NCBI GenBank assembly: GCA_048267165.1
Contig: JBLWYD010000006.1
Location: forward strand, 1-64,000
Origin: PGYR01 sp048267165
GTDB lineage: Bacteria; Bacteroidota; Ignavibacteria; Kapaibacteriales; UBA2268
Length of the DNA stretch: 64,000 nucleotides
Direction: 5' to 3'
Below the pieces are notes generated by a model. The model saw only the letters and a list, made by a program, of their open reading frames with translations, was not told the origin of the DNA and did not search any database. The first letter of the stretch is position 1; the number at the start of each line of letters is the position of its first letter. The position numbers were made by a program, and so were the translations under genes. Positions 17,254 through 26,657 of this stretch are shown here, one piece after another.

Positions 17254-17952
17254 TTGAAAATCTGTCTCGCTCAAATAGAATCATACAAAGGTGACATTCA
17301 AAAGAATATCGAAAAGCATGTAGTCTATATAAATAAAGCGATTGATAAGAATGCTGATCTGATTTGCTTTCCCGAACTATCGATAACGGGATATGAACCA
17401 GAGTTAGCCGAGGAATTGGCTACAACTCAATCTGATTCTAGGTTAGATGTATTACAGAATCTAGCTGATGAACATGAAATCACAATTTGTATTGGAGTAC
17501 CTACCACCTCGGCTGATGGAATACTTATAAGTATGATTATATTCCAACCGAATTGTATAAGACAAACCTACTCAAAGCAACACCTTCATTCAGATGAAAA
17601 GCCTTATTTTATAGAAGGTAAAGAGCAAAAAATAATAGAGTGCAAAGGCAAAAGAATAGCTCCTGCAATATGTTATGAGTCATTACTTCCAGAGCATTTT
17701 GTTAATGCTAGAACAATGGGCATAGACATATATTTAGCTAGTGTAGCTAAACCTGAGAAGAACGTCCAAAATGCCTATTCTTATTTCCCTACCTTAGCGA
17801 GAGACAATAATATTCCAGTTCTGATGGTCAATTCTGTTGGGCCATCAGATAATTTCATGTCGGCTGGTCAAAGTGCAGTTTGGGATGGAAATGGAGAGTT
17901 GATTGCTTCAACCGGTAACCATTCAGATAGTTTGTTATTCATGGAATTATAG
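17254..17952 (+). CDS. Carbon-nitrogen hydrolase (nitrilase superfamily)
   Basis: A 232 aa enzyme with the catalytic triad visible: Glu in CFPELSITGYEP near residue 43, Lys in SKQHLHSDE near 110 and Cys in APAICYES near 139. It begins with TTG at 17254; no ATG is available because TAA lies three codons upstream in frame. Family members hydrolyse C-N bonds of amides, nitriles or carbamoyl compounds; the substrate is not evident. A decayed copy of the C-terminal 52 residues of a related gene lies at 20643. Confidence 0.88.
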   Translation: MKICLAQIESYKGDIQKNIEKHVVYINKAIDKNADLICFPELSITGYEPELAEELATTQSDSRLDVLQNLADEHEITICIGVPTTSADGILISMIIFQPNCIRQTYSKQHLHSDEKPYFIEGKEQKIIECKGKRIAPAICYESLLPEHFVNARTMGIDIYLASVAKPEKNVQNAYSYFPTLARDNNIPVLMVNSVGPSDNFMSAGQSAVWDGNGELIASTGNHSDSLLFMEL

Positions 17953-17968
17953 ATTAATTACTAAATTG

Positions 17969-17993
17969 TGATAGTTTCAAATGATAGTATCAT
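17969..17993. repeat. Pair of TGATAGTATCA palindromes without a fic gene
   Basis: TGATAGTTTCA at 17969-17979 and TGATAGTATCA at 17982-17992, 13 bases apart. The same pair with the same spacing (22608-22632) overlaps the start of the Fic gene. Here no fic gene follows; the next gene, a T9SS protein, starts 150 bases downstream. It could be an operator remnant or control that gene. Confidence 0.55.
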
Positions 17994-18141
17994 TCAAGTA
18001 AGTATTACCTGATTTCCTTCGTAAACTTAGTCCCCCCCCTAAAAAACTTTTCATTTTCGGAGACGTTTTCGTAGTTCATGTGTCTATATAGTAATGGAAC
18101 TTCCAATTTTAGAAAAACAAATTAAATGGACGGTGAAAACT

Positions 18142-18609
18142 ATGTGCAAATCAGTACTAATTATACTTCTATTCTTAAATCTTAGCGCTTTCGCCCAAGA
18201 AGGTACAGTAAGCTCTGGTGGTGATGTAAAGTCAACAGCTGGAAGCGTCTCTTATTCCATTGGGCAAGTCTTGTATGAAGTGCAGAGTGGAGAAGGAAAA
18301 GTCCAAACGGGTTTACAGCAACCATACAGAATAACTATTACTTCCATTGAAGATAGTCGAGATGACTTTTCAATTGAAGTATTCCCAAACCCAAGTACAG
18401 ACAATGTTACTTTGAAAATTGATGAATCAAATATATCTGGATTAGAATATAGTTTGGTTAATTTACTAGGTAATACAGTTATCACTAATAGAATATCATC
18501 CCCCGAAACAAATATTAATACTCGATTACTGACCGCTTCTTCTTATATTTTGAATATAGTAAGAGAAGGTGAAGTAGTTCAATCATTTAAGCTAATTAAG
18601 GAAAAATAA
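18142..18609 (+). CDS. Small T9SS-exported protein
   Basis: A 155 aa protein if started at the ATG at 18142 (after GGTGA), which gives a clean signal peptide ending FAQ; a start at 18094 would add 16 hydrophilic residues. The mature part has VSYSIGQVLYEV and VQTGLQQPY, a pattern frequent in Bacteroidota secreted proteins, then VFPNPSTDNVTLKI and a C-terminal sorting domain ending SFKLIKEK. It is almost nothing but a short leader plus sorting domain. One base separates it from the next surface protein. Confidence 0.75.
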   Translation: MCKSVLIILLFLNLSAFAQEGTVSSGGDVKSTAGSVSYSIGQVLYEVQSGEGKVQTGLQQPYRITITSIEDSRDDFSIEVFPNPSTDNVTLKIDESNISGLEYSLVNLLGNTVITNRISSPETNINTRLLTASSYILNIVREGEVVQSFKLIKEK

Positions 18610-18610
18610 A

Positions 18611-20584
18611 ATGAAAAAAATTATTACACTATTATTAATAGTCTTCTCTACTACTATTATCAACTCTCAAACACCAAACAAGTTTAGCTATCAGGCGGTG
18701 GTCAGAGATGCGAACAATGAGTTGATCTCAAATAAATCTGTAAGTGTGAAAATAAGTATTCTAAGCGATTCAGTAACTGGGGAGGTGGTTTATAGCGAAA
18801 TCAGTTACCCGAAAACTAATGACAATGGATTAATATCTTTACAAATTGGGGCTGCTACTTTCCCTGAAGGTGATATTGAATCTATAGATTGGTCAAAAGG
18901 AGAGTACTTTATTAAAACTGAAATTGATCCAAATGGTAAATCAAATTATACAATCATAAGCACAACTCAGTTAATAAGTGTACCTTATGCTCTACATGCT
19001 TCCACAGCAGATAGGATAGCTGGTGGTGGCGATGGTAGTCCAACTGATAGAATCATAGACAAAGATGGTAACACTAGAGTCGAAGTAGAAAAGAATAATG
19101 ATGAAAACATTATAAGATTTACACTTGATGGTGAAGAGAAATGGAGGATGAATGGTAATAGATTAGAGTCTAGTAATAGTAAGAACAACATTCTCATAGG
19201 CAAGCAAGCTGGATGGACGATAGATAATGAAGAAGGAAACATAGCTATAGGTGATTCAAGTTTATTCCGTATTAATAATGGCAATTTTAATATAGCAATA
19301 GGTTTACTTTCGTTATATTCTAATAGTTATGGTAAACAAAACGTCTCCATAGGAACTAAATCACTTTATTTAAATAATTATGGTTCAAATAATACTGCTA
19401 TAGGGCATGAAGCCATTTTTAGTAATAATTATGGTTCCGATAATGTGGCAAACGGTTTCCAAGCTCTTTATAACAATAGCCAAGGTGGTGGTAATTGTGC
19501 TATAGGGAGCAACTCACTTTATTCAAACAATAAAGGTGGCAGAAATTCTGCAGTTGGGTATCAATCACTTTATTCTAATACTGAAGGTACAAGAAACAGT
19601 GCTATAGGGTCGGGGGCACTCTATTCTAATATTACTGGTGATGATAATACTGCATGTGGAGCTGAATCAATGAATAAGAATACTACTGGTGCATATAATA
19701 CTGCAGTAGGAAGAAGCTCAATGCAGTATAATACAACAGGAAATTCTAATGCGGTAGTAGGCTATAATACTTTGAGTTCTAACACAAGTGGTCGTCATAA
19801 TACAGCCATTGGAGCTACAAATATGGTTGATAATACAACAGGGTTTGCTAATACTGCTGTTGGTTATCTTGCTTTACGTAGTAATATTAATGGTAATTAT
19901 AATTCTTCTATTGGAACTCTTGCACTTAAATCAAATATTAGTGGCGAATATAATACAGCATTAGGATATGGAGCTGATAATGCAGATTCAAACTTCACTA
20001 ATTCTATGAGTTTAGGTTATAACTCATTATCTACTGCATCGGACATGGTGCGTGTTGGCAATGAGAATATAACTAGCATAGGCGGTGCAGTTAATTGGAC
20101 TGCTATTAGCGATGGTAGATTCAAGGTAAATGTAGAGGAGAATGTAAAAGGTCTTCAGTTCATAAATCAGTTACGTCCAGTAACATACAATATGGATTTG
20201 CATAAAATTGAACAGTTCTACGCTGATAACTTTGGTATAATTGATAGCTCAAAATGGGACACCAAATATGACAAGGAGAATATTAGATATTCTGGATTTA
20301 TAGCACAGGAAGTGGAACAAGCGGCTAAAGCCAACGGATTCGACTTTAGTGGAGTCGATGCACCGAAGAATGAAAAAGATTTCTATGGTTTGCGATATGC
20401 AGAATTTGTTGTGCCTTTGGTGAAATCTGTTCAAGAACTAAGCAAACAATTGAATGAGAAGTCAGATATTAATGAAGAGTATAAGTTAGAGCTAGAGAAA
20501 CAAAAAGTACGAATTAATCAGCTTCAAAGTCAAATAGATGAGCTAAGGTATTTAATAATTGAGTCAAGTAGAAACAAGGAATAG
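18611..20584 (+). CDS. Tail-fibre-like surface protein with S74 chaperone domain
   Basis: A 657 aa secreted protein. After the signal peptide (cleavage near residue 20) comes the FSYQAVVRD opening typical of Bacteroidota proteins of this kind. Residues about 195-470 form more than a dozen repeats of some 22 residues on the pattern G-x-x-N-x-A-x-G-x-x-S-L-x-x-N, like the trimeric heads of YadA-type adhesins. The end has SDGRFKVNVEENVKGLQFI, the peptidase S74 intramolecular chaperone that trims itself after trimer folding, and a final coiled coil. It is probably a trimeric fibre at the surface, co-transcribed with the preceding T9SS gene. Confidence 0.82.
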   Translation: MKKIITLLLIVFSTTIINSQTPNKFSYQAVVRDANNELISNKSVSVKISILSDSVTGEVVYSEISYPKTNDNGLISLQIGAATFPEGDIESIDWSKGEYFIKTEIDPNGKSNYTIISTTQLISVPYALHASTADRIAGGGDGSPTDRIIDKDGNTRVEVEKNNDENIIRFTLDGEEKWRMNGNRLESSNSKNNILIGKQAGWTIDNEEGNIAIGDSSLFRINNGNFNIAIGLLSLYSNSYGKQNVSIGTKSLYLNNYGSNNTAIGHEAIFSNNYGSDNVANGFQALYNNSQGGGNCAIGSNSLYSNNKGGRNSAVGYQSLYSNTEGTRNSAIGSGALYSNITGDDNTACGAESMNKNTTGAYNTAVGRSSMQYNTTGNSNAVVGYNTLSSNTSGRHNTAIGATNMVDNTTGFANTAVGYLALRSNINGNYNSSIGTLALKSNISGEYNTALGYGADNADSNFTNSMSLGYNSLSTASDMVRVGNENITSIGGAVNWTAISDGRFKVNVEENVKGLQFINQLRPVTYNMDLHKIEQFYADNFGIIDSSKWDTKYDKENIRYSGFIAQEVEQAAKANGFDFSGVDAPKNEKDFYGLRYAEFVVPLVKSVQELSKQLNEKSDINEEYKLELEKQKVRINQLQSQIDELRYLIIESSRNKE

Positions 20585-20642
20585 GTTTATTTAGTTTATG
20601 ATTATTGTGATAATCTTAATCACCCCTAAACCTTTTTAAATC

Positions 20643-20801
20643 TTAGCAAAGAATAATAATATCCTGGTGGTAATGGTCAATTCACTCGGGCTGTCTGATA
20701 ATTTCTTGTTGGCTGGTCAGACTGCTGCATGGGATGGAAATGGTGAATTGATTAACAGTATAGATTCGGAAAGTGAATGGATATTAGAGATAAATTATTA
20801 A
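20643..20801 (+). pseudogene. C-terminal fragment of a second nitrilase-family gene
   Basis: The frame from 20643 reads LAKNNNILVVMVNSLGLSDN, then FLLAGQTAAWDGNGELI and ends at a TAA at 20799. It matches the end of the nitrilase at 17254 (LARDNNIPVLMVNSVGPSDN and WDGNGELI) at roughly three bases in four. The catalytic residues lie upstream and are missing. The two fibre-like surface genes separate the intact gene from this fragment. Confidence 0.85.
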
Positions 20802-20870
20802 TTAAAAATTAAATTTTTCTCCGTAAATTAAATTTTTAAAAAATAATTTATAAATAAACAAAGTAACTAT

Positions 20871-22136
20871 ATGATAAAATCATTATCTCTATTATTTGCA
20901 ATGCTATTATTAATGACTTCAGCTTCATTTTCTAAGTCTGAAAAATGCGCTGCAATGAGTGTTTACAATAACTCCGTAACTAAAGACCCTTCTATCCTTG
21001 AAAGAGCTAAACAAATAGAAAATCAAGTTCAAGAGTATATAAATTCTAAAACTAGTAAAGTTCAAGCGGGTACTATACTTACAATTCCTGTTGTAATTCA
21101 CATAATAAACAATGGCGAAGAAATAGGCGAAGGCCCTAATATTTCTGATGAGCAAGCAATAAGTCTTATCACTATTTTGAATAGAGAATACAGATTGCAA
21201 AACACTGATGCACTTGATGATTCTCACCCATTTTTTGATGCACAAGCTGATTGTGAAATAGAGTTTTGTCTTGTAAACAATGACCCAGATGGCAACCCAA
21301 CTAGCGGTATTGTTAGATATAATAGCGGTCAAGAAGTGTGGGATATTCCAGTATTCGATGATGTTGTTAAACCAGCTACAATCTGGGATCCAAGTAAGTA
21401 TATGAATGTTTGGTGTGCTAATTTTGTAGATCCGGATAATGAAGGTGGAGTTACAGATGGTTATGGGACTTTTCCTTCTGAAACAACTGATAGTACAGAC
21501 GGTGTTGTCATTCTTTACACAGATTTTGGAATTAATCCCTCAAATCCAGATTACAAATCAATTGTAGCTACTCATGAAGTGGGTCATTATCTAAATTTAC
21601 GCCATATTTGGGGCGATGAGGAATGTGGCGATGATTTTGTATATGATACAGAGCCTGCATTTACTCATAATGAAGGTTGTCCAGAATTTCCGTATAACGC
21701 ATTCAGTGAGTGTGGTAGTGGCGAGAATGGTGAGATGTATATGAACTATATGGATTACTCTGATGCTGTATGCGTAGTGATGTTCACTAATGGACAGAAA
21801 GAAAGAATGAGAGCAACACTTAACACTGTACGTTCTGGTCTTTTATCTTCAAATGGTTGCCAAGCTCCTGCTGGTGTATATGATGTGAATACTTCTGATG
21901 AAATCAAAATCGTACCAAACTCTAATAATGGTGTTTTCAACCTAGTTTCTGAGTTAGCAGATATTGCTAACTGTAGAGTAGAAGTTGTAGATATGTATGG
22001 TACTTTCATCAAAGGGTTTGAGCTTAACTCGCAAAACACATTAGTGGATTGTTCTGAATTGAGTTCAGGTGTTTATTTCTTGAAGATAATTGGTAATAAA
22101 ATCAATCAATCTAAGAAATTATATATAACTAAATAA
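20871..22136 (+). CDS. M43-family (pappalysin/cytophagalysin) metalloprotease with T9SS domain
   Basis: A 421 aa secreted zinc protease. The signal peptide spans about residues 1-21. The zinc site HEVGHYLNLRH is near residue 235, followed by the Met-turn MNYMDYSDAVCVVMFTNGQ near 289, both diagnostic of M43B. The last 80 residues form a sorting domain (VVDMYGTFIKGF, LSSGVYFLKI, ending KKLYITK). It is thus a protease exported by T9SS to the surface or medium. It has its own terminator right after the stop. Confidence 0.92.
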   Translation: MIKSLSLLFAMLLLMTSASFSKSEKCAAMSVYNNSVTKDPSILERAKQIENQVQEYINSKTSKVQAGTILTIPVVIHIINNGEEIGEGPNISDEQAISLITILNREYRLQNTDALDDSHPFFDAQADCEIEFCLVNNDPDGNPTSGIVRYNSGQEVWDIPVFDDVVKPATIWDPSKYMNVWCANFVDPDNEGGVTDGYGTFPSETTDSTDGVVILYTDFGINPSNPDYKSIVATHEVGHYLNLRHIWGDEECGDDFVYDTEPAFTHNEGCPEFPYNAFSECGSGENGEMYMNYMDYSDAVCVVMFTNGQKERMRATLNTVRSGLLSSNGCQAPAGVYDVNTSDEIKIVPNSNNGVFNLVSELADIANCRVEVVDMYGTFIKGFELNSQNTLVDCSELSSGVYFLKIIGNKINQSKKLYITK

Positions 22137-22147
22137 TTTATATCAAA

Positions 22148-22170
22148 TGGGGCTAACAGCCCCATTTTTT
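22148..22170 (+). terminator. Intrinsic terminator after the M43 protease
   Basis: TGGGGCT and AGCCCCA arms around AAC, then six T. Confidence 0.85.
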
Positions 22171-22183
22171 GGACTTTTTTATT

Positions 22184-22558
22184 ATGAAAAACCTAATTCT
22201 AATACTCTGCCTTATAGCATTTGCATCATGCAAGAGTACTAATGAAACTGAAGCGAAGCATACTATCGAAGAAATTCAGCCTACTAATAGCGAAGTAAGA
22301 TTCATAGTCTCGTTCATCAGCAAGGGCAGCAGTATCGATTTCAAATCGAGAGAAAAGTTTGTAGCTTATCTAGAGAGCAATAATATAGAGTACAACAAAG
22401 TAAGTTGGGGCCGCGAAGGGGAAATGGATTATTGCATATCTATTTCTGACTCTGATGAAAAGACCCAAGCTAAGTTAATCGAAGAAATAAAAACACTCCT
22501 AGATGCTTCTGACCTTATAAGATACAAAGAAAACACGCCCTGCCGAGAAAGTAACTAA
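22184..22558 (+). CDS. Small lipoprotein
   Basis: A 124 aa protein starting at the ATG at 22184; the in-frame TTG at 22169 lies in the terminator. The lipobox is FASC with Cys near residue 17. The mature part (SEVRFIVSFISKGSSIDFKSREKFVAYLESN) looks like a small ferredoxin-fold domain of a kind seen in Bacteroidota. No function can be named. It lies just before the Fic gene. Confidence 0.7.
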   Translation: MKNLILILCLIAFASCKSTNETEAKHTIEEIQPTNSEVRFIVSFISKGSSIDFKSREKFVAYLESNNIEYNKVSWGREGEMDYCISISDSDEKTQAKLIEEIKTLLDASDLIRYKENTPCRESN

Positions 22559-22562
22559 GGTA

Positions 22563-22632
22563 GATAGTATCATATATTTTGCAATTAGTTAAAAAATAAC
22601 TAATTTGTGATAGTATCATATGATAGTATCAT
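22563..22632. promoter_or_regulatory. Palindromic operator cluster overlapping the fic start
   Basis: GATAGTATCAT at 22563-22573, then TGATAGTATCA at 22608-22618 and again at 22621-22631. Each is a palindrome around a central G. The last two are 13 bases apart and run into the fic ATG, so a bound protein would block translation start or transcription. The Fic protein ends in a winged-helix-like domain and could be its own repressor (inference). Confidence 0.6.
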
Positions 22633-23590
22633 GAAACCTCCATATAACATAAATAATAACATTCTAAAGCTTATCTCCTCTATTTCTAATAGTCTAGGAG
22701 AAGCTAACTCACTTCATATAAGCAAACCAAAACCTGAGCTGAGAAAAAAGAACCGTATTAAAACGATTAAAGCATCATTGGAAATAGAGGGTAATTCTCT
22801 TTCGGAGGAACAGATAACAGCAATCATCGATAAAAAGAGAGTTATCGCTCCAAAGAAAGATATAATTGAAGTCCAAAATGCTGTGAGAGTATATGACAAC
22901 TTGACTAATATGAATCCCTCATCATTAAATTCTTTTCTCAAAGCTCATGGCGAAATGATGGAGGGCTTAATCATAGATAATGGTAAACTTAGATCAAGTT
23001 CAGTCGCTATTTTCAAGGGAAACAAAATTGCTCATATAGCACCTCCAGCCAAACAACTATCCAAATTGATGAAAGAGTTATTTGCTTATATAAAAAACTC
23101 TGATGACCCAATTCTGATAAAAAGCTGTGTAGTTCATTATGAGATAGAGTTCATACATCCATTTATTGATGGAAATGGAAGAATGGGTAGATTATGGCAA
23201 ACCTTACTATTAATGAAAGAGAATCAATTATTCGAATATTTACCGTTTGAAACAATTATAAAACAACGTCAATTAGAATATTATGATATGCTCGAGAAAA
23301 GTGACAGAGCTGGTGAATCAACATATTTCATAGAGTTTATGCTGCAATCCATTGATGAATCACTAAATAATTTACTAAATGTGACGAACCAGCATTTGAC
23401 CAATAAAAGTAGAATTGATTATTTTAAAGAAATTTATAGCGGAAAAAGTTTCACAAGAAAAGATTATATGTTAGAATTCAAAGATATTTCAACTTCTACA
23501 GCCAGCCGAGATTTGAAATATGCTGTTGAGAATGCTATAATCCAAAAAGAAGGTGATAAACGGAATACCTTGTATAGGTTTACAAAGTGA
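22631..23590 (+). CDS. Fic/DOC family AMP-transferase with N-terminal inhibitory helix and C-terminal wHTH
   Basis: A 319 aa protein from the ATG at 22631 (an in-frame GTG at 22607 lies in the operator). The Fic motif HPFIDGNGRMGR is near residue 177, complete for catalysis. KASLEIEGN near residue 47 fits the S-x-x-x-E-(G/N) inhibitory motif of class II Fic proteins. The last 60 residues (FTRKDYMLEFKDISTSTASR) look like a winged helix-turn-helix. Fic proteins transfer AMP to target hydroxyls; the target is unknown. Confidence 0.9.
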   Translation: MKPPYNINNNILKLISSISNSLGEANSLHISKPKPELRKKNRIKTIKASLEIEGNSLSEEQITAIIDKKRVIAPKKDIIEVQNAVRVYDNLTNMNPSSLNSFLKAHGEMMEGLIIDNGKLRSSSVAIFKGNKIAHIAPPAKQLSKLMKELFAYIKNSDDPILIKSCVVHYEIEFIHPFIDGNGRMGRLWQTLLLMKENQLFEYLPFETIIKQRQLEYYDMLEKSDRAGESTYFIEFMLQSIDESLNNLLNVTNQHLTNKSRIDYFKEIYSGKSFTRKDYMLEFKDISTSTASRDLKYAVENAIIQKEGDKRNTLYRFTK

Positions 23591-23638
23591 TATTTTTTGA
23601 CAAAGAGAATGCATTGATTTATTTAATAAATCCCCCAA

Positions 23639-23659
23639 CCCCCTTAAAATTTAAGGGGG
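23639..23659. repeat. Perfect CCCCCTTAAA palindrome between convergent genes
   Basis: Arms CCCCCTTAAA and TTTAAGGGGG around a single A. There is no T-run, so it could be a bidirectional terminator or a dispersed repeat. It lies between the ends of fic and the aldehyde dehydrogenase gene. Confidence 0.6.
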
Positions 23660-23681
23660 CTCCAGATGGAATTCTCATTTT

Positions 23682-25127
23682 CTAATACTTCACACAGATA
23701 TTCTTTGGTTCAGTGAAGAAGTCCATAGCTTCGAAGCCGCCTTCTCTGCCCATTCCACTATCTTTTACTCCACCGAATGGTGTACGTAAATCGCGGAGTA
23801 ACCAGCAATTCACCCATACTATGCCTGCGTGCAGATTCTGAGCGACTCTATTTGCTTTGCTAATGTCTTGTGTCCAAACTGTCGCAGCTAGTCCGTATTT
23901 CACGCTATTAGCATATTCTAGTACTTCTTCTTCTGTGCTGAAGGATTGCAGTGTAACGACAGGGCCAAATATTTCTTCTTGATTAGTTCTGCAATTGAAA
24001 GGTAAACCTTCGATAACCGTCGGCTCTATGAAATAGCCGTTCTCACATCTCCCCTCTGGTTTAACTGCATTTCCGCCTGCAATTACTTTACCGCCTTCTT
24101 GTTTCGCTAACTCAATGTACGAGAGTACTTTTTCTTGATGTGGCTTTGATACAACTGCCCCGAGTGAGGTATCTCCTTCCATTGGGTCTCCGACTTTTAG
24201 CTTTTTCACTTTAGCCACGAAATCATCACGGTATTGCTCGTATAAAGATTCGTGGATGAATATACGCGAACCGCAAAGGCAAATCTGCCCTTGATTAGCG
24301 AACGAAGATATAACGCTTGTACTTAGTGCTTTATCATAATCACAATCATCGAATATTATGTTCGGGTTTTTACCGCCTAATTCTAGAGACATTTTTTTGA
24401 ATTTCGGAGCAACAATGCTTGCTATATGTTTACCAGTAGCAGTTCCACCAGTGAATGATATAGCTTGTATATCATCGTGTTGGACTATTGCCTCACCAGC
24501 AGTAGGACCATTTCCGTGGACTATATTCAGCACACCTTTGGGCAATCCTGCTTCAACGCAGACTTTAGAAAGAAGGTAAGCTGTCATAGGAGTAATCTCA
24601 CTTGGCTTAGCCACTACAGTATTACCAGTTGCTAGAGCTGGTGCTATCTTCCAAGTAAATAGGTAAAGTGGAAGATTCCAAGGGGAAATACACCCAACTA
24701 CACCGAGTGGCTGTCTAAGAGTATAGTTTATAGCCGGCTCTTCTGGCATAAAGTGCGATTGACTAGAATAATGCATCACAGCTGTAGCGTAAAACTTGAA
24801 GTTCGATTTTGCTCGAGGTATATCTACTTTACGAGCAAGCTTTATAGGTTTGCCATTATCTCTGCTCTCCGCTTCTACGAACTCTTCGAATCTCTTCTCT
24901 ATCCCATCGGCTATCGCCATTATATAGTCGTGTCTCTGTTCATTAGATAGATTGGACCAAGCTGGGAAAGCTGCTTTTGCTGCCTTGACAGCCAAATTCA
25001 CATCAGCTGCATTTGAGTCTGGAATAAGTGAATATACTTCTCCTACTGACGGGTCATAATTATCTATATAGTTGCCATTAATAGGAGCTACTAACTCCCC
25101 ATTTATATAATTCTGTAGTTTGATCAT
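23682..25127 (-). CDS. Aldehyde dehydrogenase (2-hydroxymuconic/2-aminomuconic semialdehyde type)
   Basis: A 481 aa NAD(P)-dependent aldehyde dehydrogenase of normal length. SFTGGTATGK is the cofactor loop, LELGGKNPNIIF holds the general base Glu, and the catalytic Cys is near residue 283 in FANQGQICLCGSRIF. The LCGSRI context and WLLRDLRTPFGG near the end are shared with muconic semialdehyde dehydrogenases (ALDH8A1-like), so tryptophan or aromatic catabolism is possible. No other catabolic gene is nearby, so the substrate is open. Confidence 0.9.
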   Translation of the reverse strand: MIKLQNYINGELVAPINGNYIDNYDPSVGEVYSLIPDSNAADVNLAVKAAKAAFPAWSNLSNEQRHDYIMAIADGIEKRFEEFVEAESRDNGKPIKLARKVDIPRAKSNFKFYATAVMHYSSQSHFMPEEPAINYTLRQPLGVVGCISPWNLPLYLFTWKIAPALATGNTVVAKPSEITPMTAYLLSKVCVEAGLPKGVLNIVHGNGPTAGEAIVQHDDIQAISFTGGTATGKHIASIVAPKFKKMSLELGGKNPNIIFDDCDYDKALSTSVISSFANQGQICLCGSRIFIHESLYEQYRDDFVAKVKKLKVGDPMEGDTSLGAVVSKPHQEKVLSYIELAKQEGGKVIAGGNAVKPEGRCENGYFIEPTVIEGLPFNCRTNQEEIFGPVVTLQSFSTEEEVLEYANSVKYGLAATVWTQDISKANRVAQNLHAGIVWVNCWLLRDLRTPFGGVKDSGMGREGGFEAMDFFTEPKNICVKY

Positions 25128-25241
25128 TTCTTTTCAAGGTTTTAGTTTTTATTATCAGTCAAGATAATGAATTATTATAAAATTCCATTAATTTGTAGCT
25201 GACACTTATACTATTAATCAAATAAACGAAGTCCAACTCAG

Positions 25242-26654
25242 GTGCTATTTAACTCATTTATATTCTTATTTTTTCTAGCTATAGTACTACCTATATTCTA
25301 TTTACTACCTAAAAAATCATATAAGAATATATTTCTCTTGTCAGCAAGTTACTTTTTCTACGGATATTGGGATTGGCGGTTTTGCCTGCTATTGCTATTA
25401 TCCACGGTAGTTGATTATTACATAGGATTGAGAATCCACAATACCGAAGATGAGAAGAAACGAAAGCTATTGCTATACGCCAGTCTAGGTGTAAATCTAG
25501 GAATACTCGGTTTTTTCAAGTATTTCAACTTCTTCATCGATAGTTTCCAGGGTATGATAAATGGCTTAGGTGGGAATGTTGACTCACTACATTTGAATAT
25601 TATTCTTCCAGTTGGTATTTCATTTTATACTTTTCAAACACTATCATACACTTTTGATATATATAGAAAACGATTAGAGCCAACTAATAATATTACTGAC
25701 TTTGCTCTATTCGTAGCATTTTTCCCCCAGTTAGTTGCTGGCCCTATTGAAAGAGCAAAAGACCTATTACCACAGCTTTATAAGAAACTTAATCCAACTA
25801 AAGACCAACTGAAAGAAGGCGCCACTCTCATAGTACTCGGGCTATTCCGAAAAGTGATGATAGGAGACACCGCTGGGCGAATAGTAGATCATATATTCGG
25901 CAATCTACATCTTTATAAATCTATTGAGATAATTGCTGCGGTACTGCTTTTCGGTATTCAGATTTACGCTGACTTTTCTGGGTATAGCAAAATAGCTCGT
26001 GGTACAGCTAAGCTGTTGGGTATAGAGCTAATGGTAAACTTCGAACAGCCATATCTATCAAGGAACATCACCGAATTTTGGCGAAGATGGCATATATCCC
26101 TGTCTTCATGGCTGAAAGATTACTTATATATCACCCTAGGTGGTAACAGGAGGGGGGCAGCTAGGACTTATGTCAATCTAATGATTACAATGCTTCTAGG
26201 CGGCTTGTGGCACGGTGCAAGCTGGAATTTCGTGATATGGGGCGGACTTCATGGTATCTATCTAGCTGCTCATAAATTTTTTAGTAAAGGTAAAACAGAT
26301 TATGACCCTATTACCAGACTCAAAGATATACCGAAAGTAATGCTAACATTCGTGTTAGTTGCATTTACTTGGCTCTTTTTCAGAGCAACTTCGTGGGAAT
26401 CAACTCAGCAAATCTTCACTAGTATTTTCGATTGGCAATCTAGCGAATATGCTCATATTTTCATTCGGATTGTATTATCATATTTCATTTTGAACTTTGC
26501 ATTAGACATAATTGAAAATAGATTTGGGCATACTTTCGTGCTCAAATTCAAATCTACATCGGTACGATTGGGTATTTTACTAAGTTTATTCTTTATTACT
26601 TTAGTCTATATTTTTCAATCAAGACCGTTACCATTTATTTATTTCCAATTCTAA
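25242..26654 (+). CDS. MBOAT O-acyltransferase (AlgI/DltB-like)
   Basis: A 470 aa polytopic inner-membrane enzyme starting with GTG at 25242. The MBOAT core is clear: FFPQLVAGPIERAKDLLPQ near residue 162, FWRRWHISLSSWLKDYLYI near 280 and GGLWHGASWNFVIWGGLHG near 323, with the essential His. AlgI-type MBOAT proteins pass acetyl groups across the membrane to a partner that acylates a polysaccharide. The next two genes encode SGNH-like partners, which supports a surface glycan acylation role. Confidence 0.92.
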   Translation: MLFNSFIFLFFLAIVLPIFYLLPKKSYKNIFLLSASYFFYGYWDWRFCLLLLLSTVVDYYIGLRIHNTEDEKKRKLLLYASLGVNLGILGFFKYFNFFIDSFQGMINGLGGNVDSLHLNIILPVGISFYTFQTLSYTFDIYRKRLEPTNNITDFALFVAFFPQLVAGPIERAKDLLPQLYKKLNPTKDQLKEGATLIVLGLFRKVMIGDTAGRIVDHIFGNLHLYKSIEIIAAVLLFGIQIYADFSGYSKIARGTAKLLGIELMVNFEQPYLSRNITEFWRRWHISLSSWLKDYLYITLGGNRRGAARTYVNLMITMLLGGLWHGASWNFVIWGGLHGIYLAAHKFFSKGKTDYDPITRLKDIPKVMLTFVLVAFTWLFFRATSWESTQQIFTSIFDWQSSEYAHIFIRIVLSYFILNFALDIIENRFGHTFVLKFKSTSVRLGILLSLFFITLVYIFQSRPLPFIYFQF

Positions 26655-26657
26655 GAT

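Noticed and set aside
18032..18039. Run of eight C upstream of the T9SS gene as a phase-variation tract
   Set aside because: It lies about 100 bases before the start, with no sign that it sets promoter spacing; one tract alone is weak evidence.
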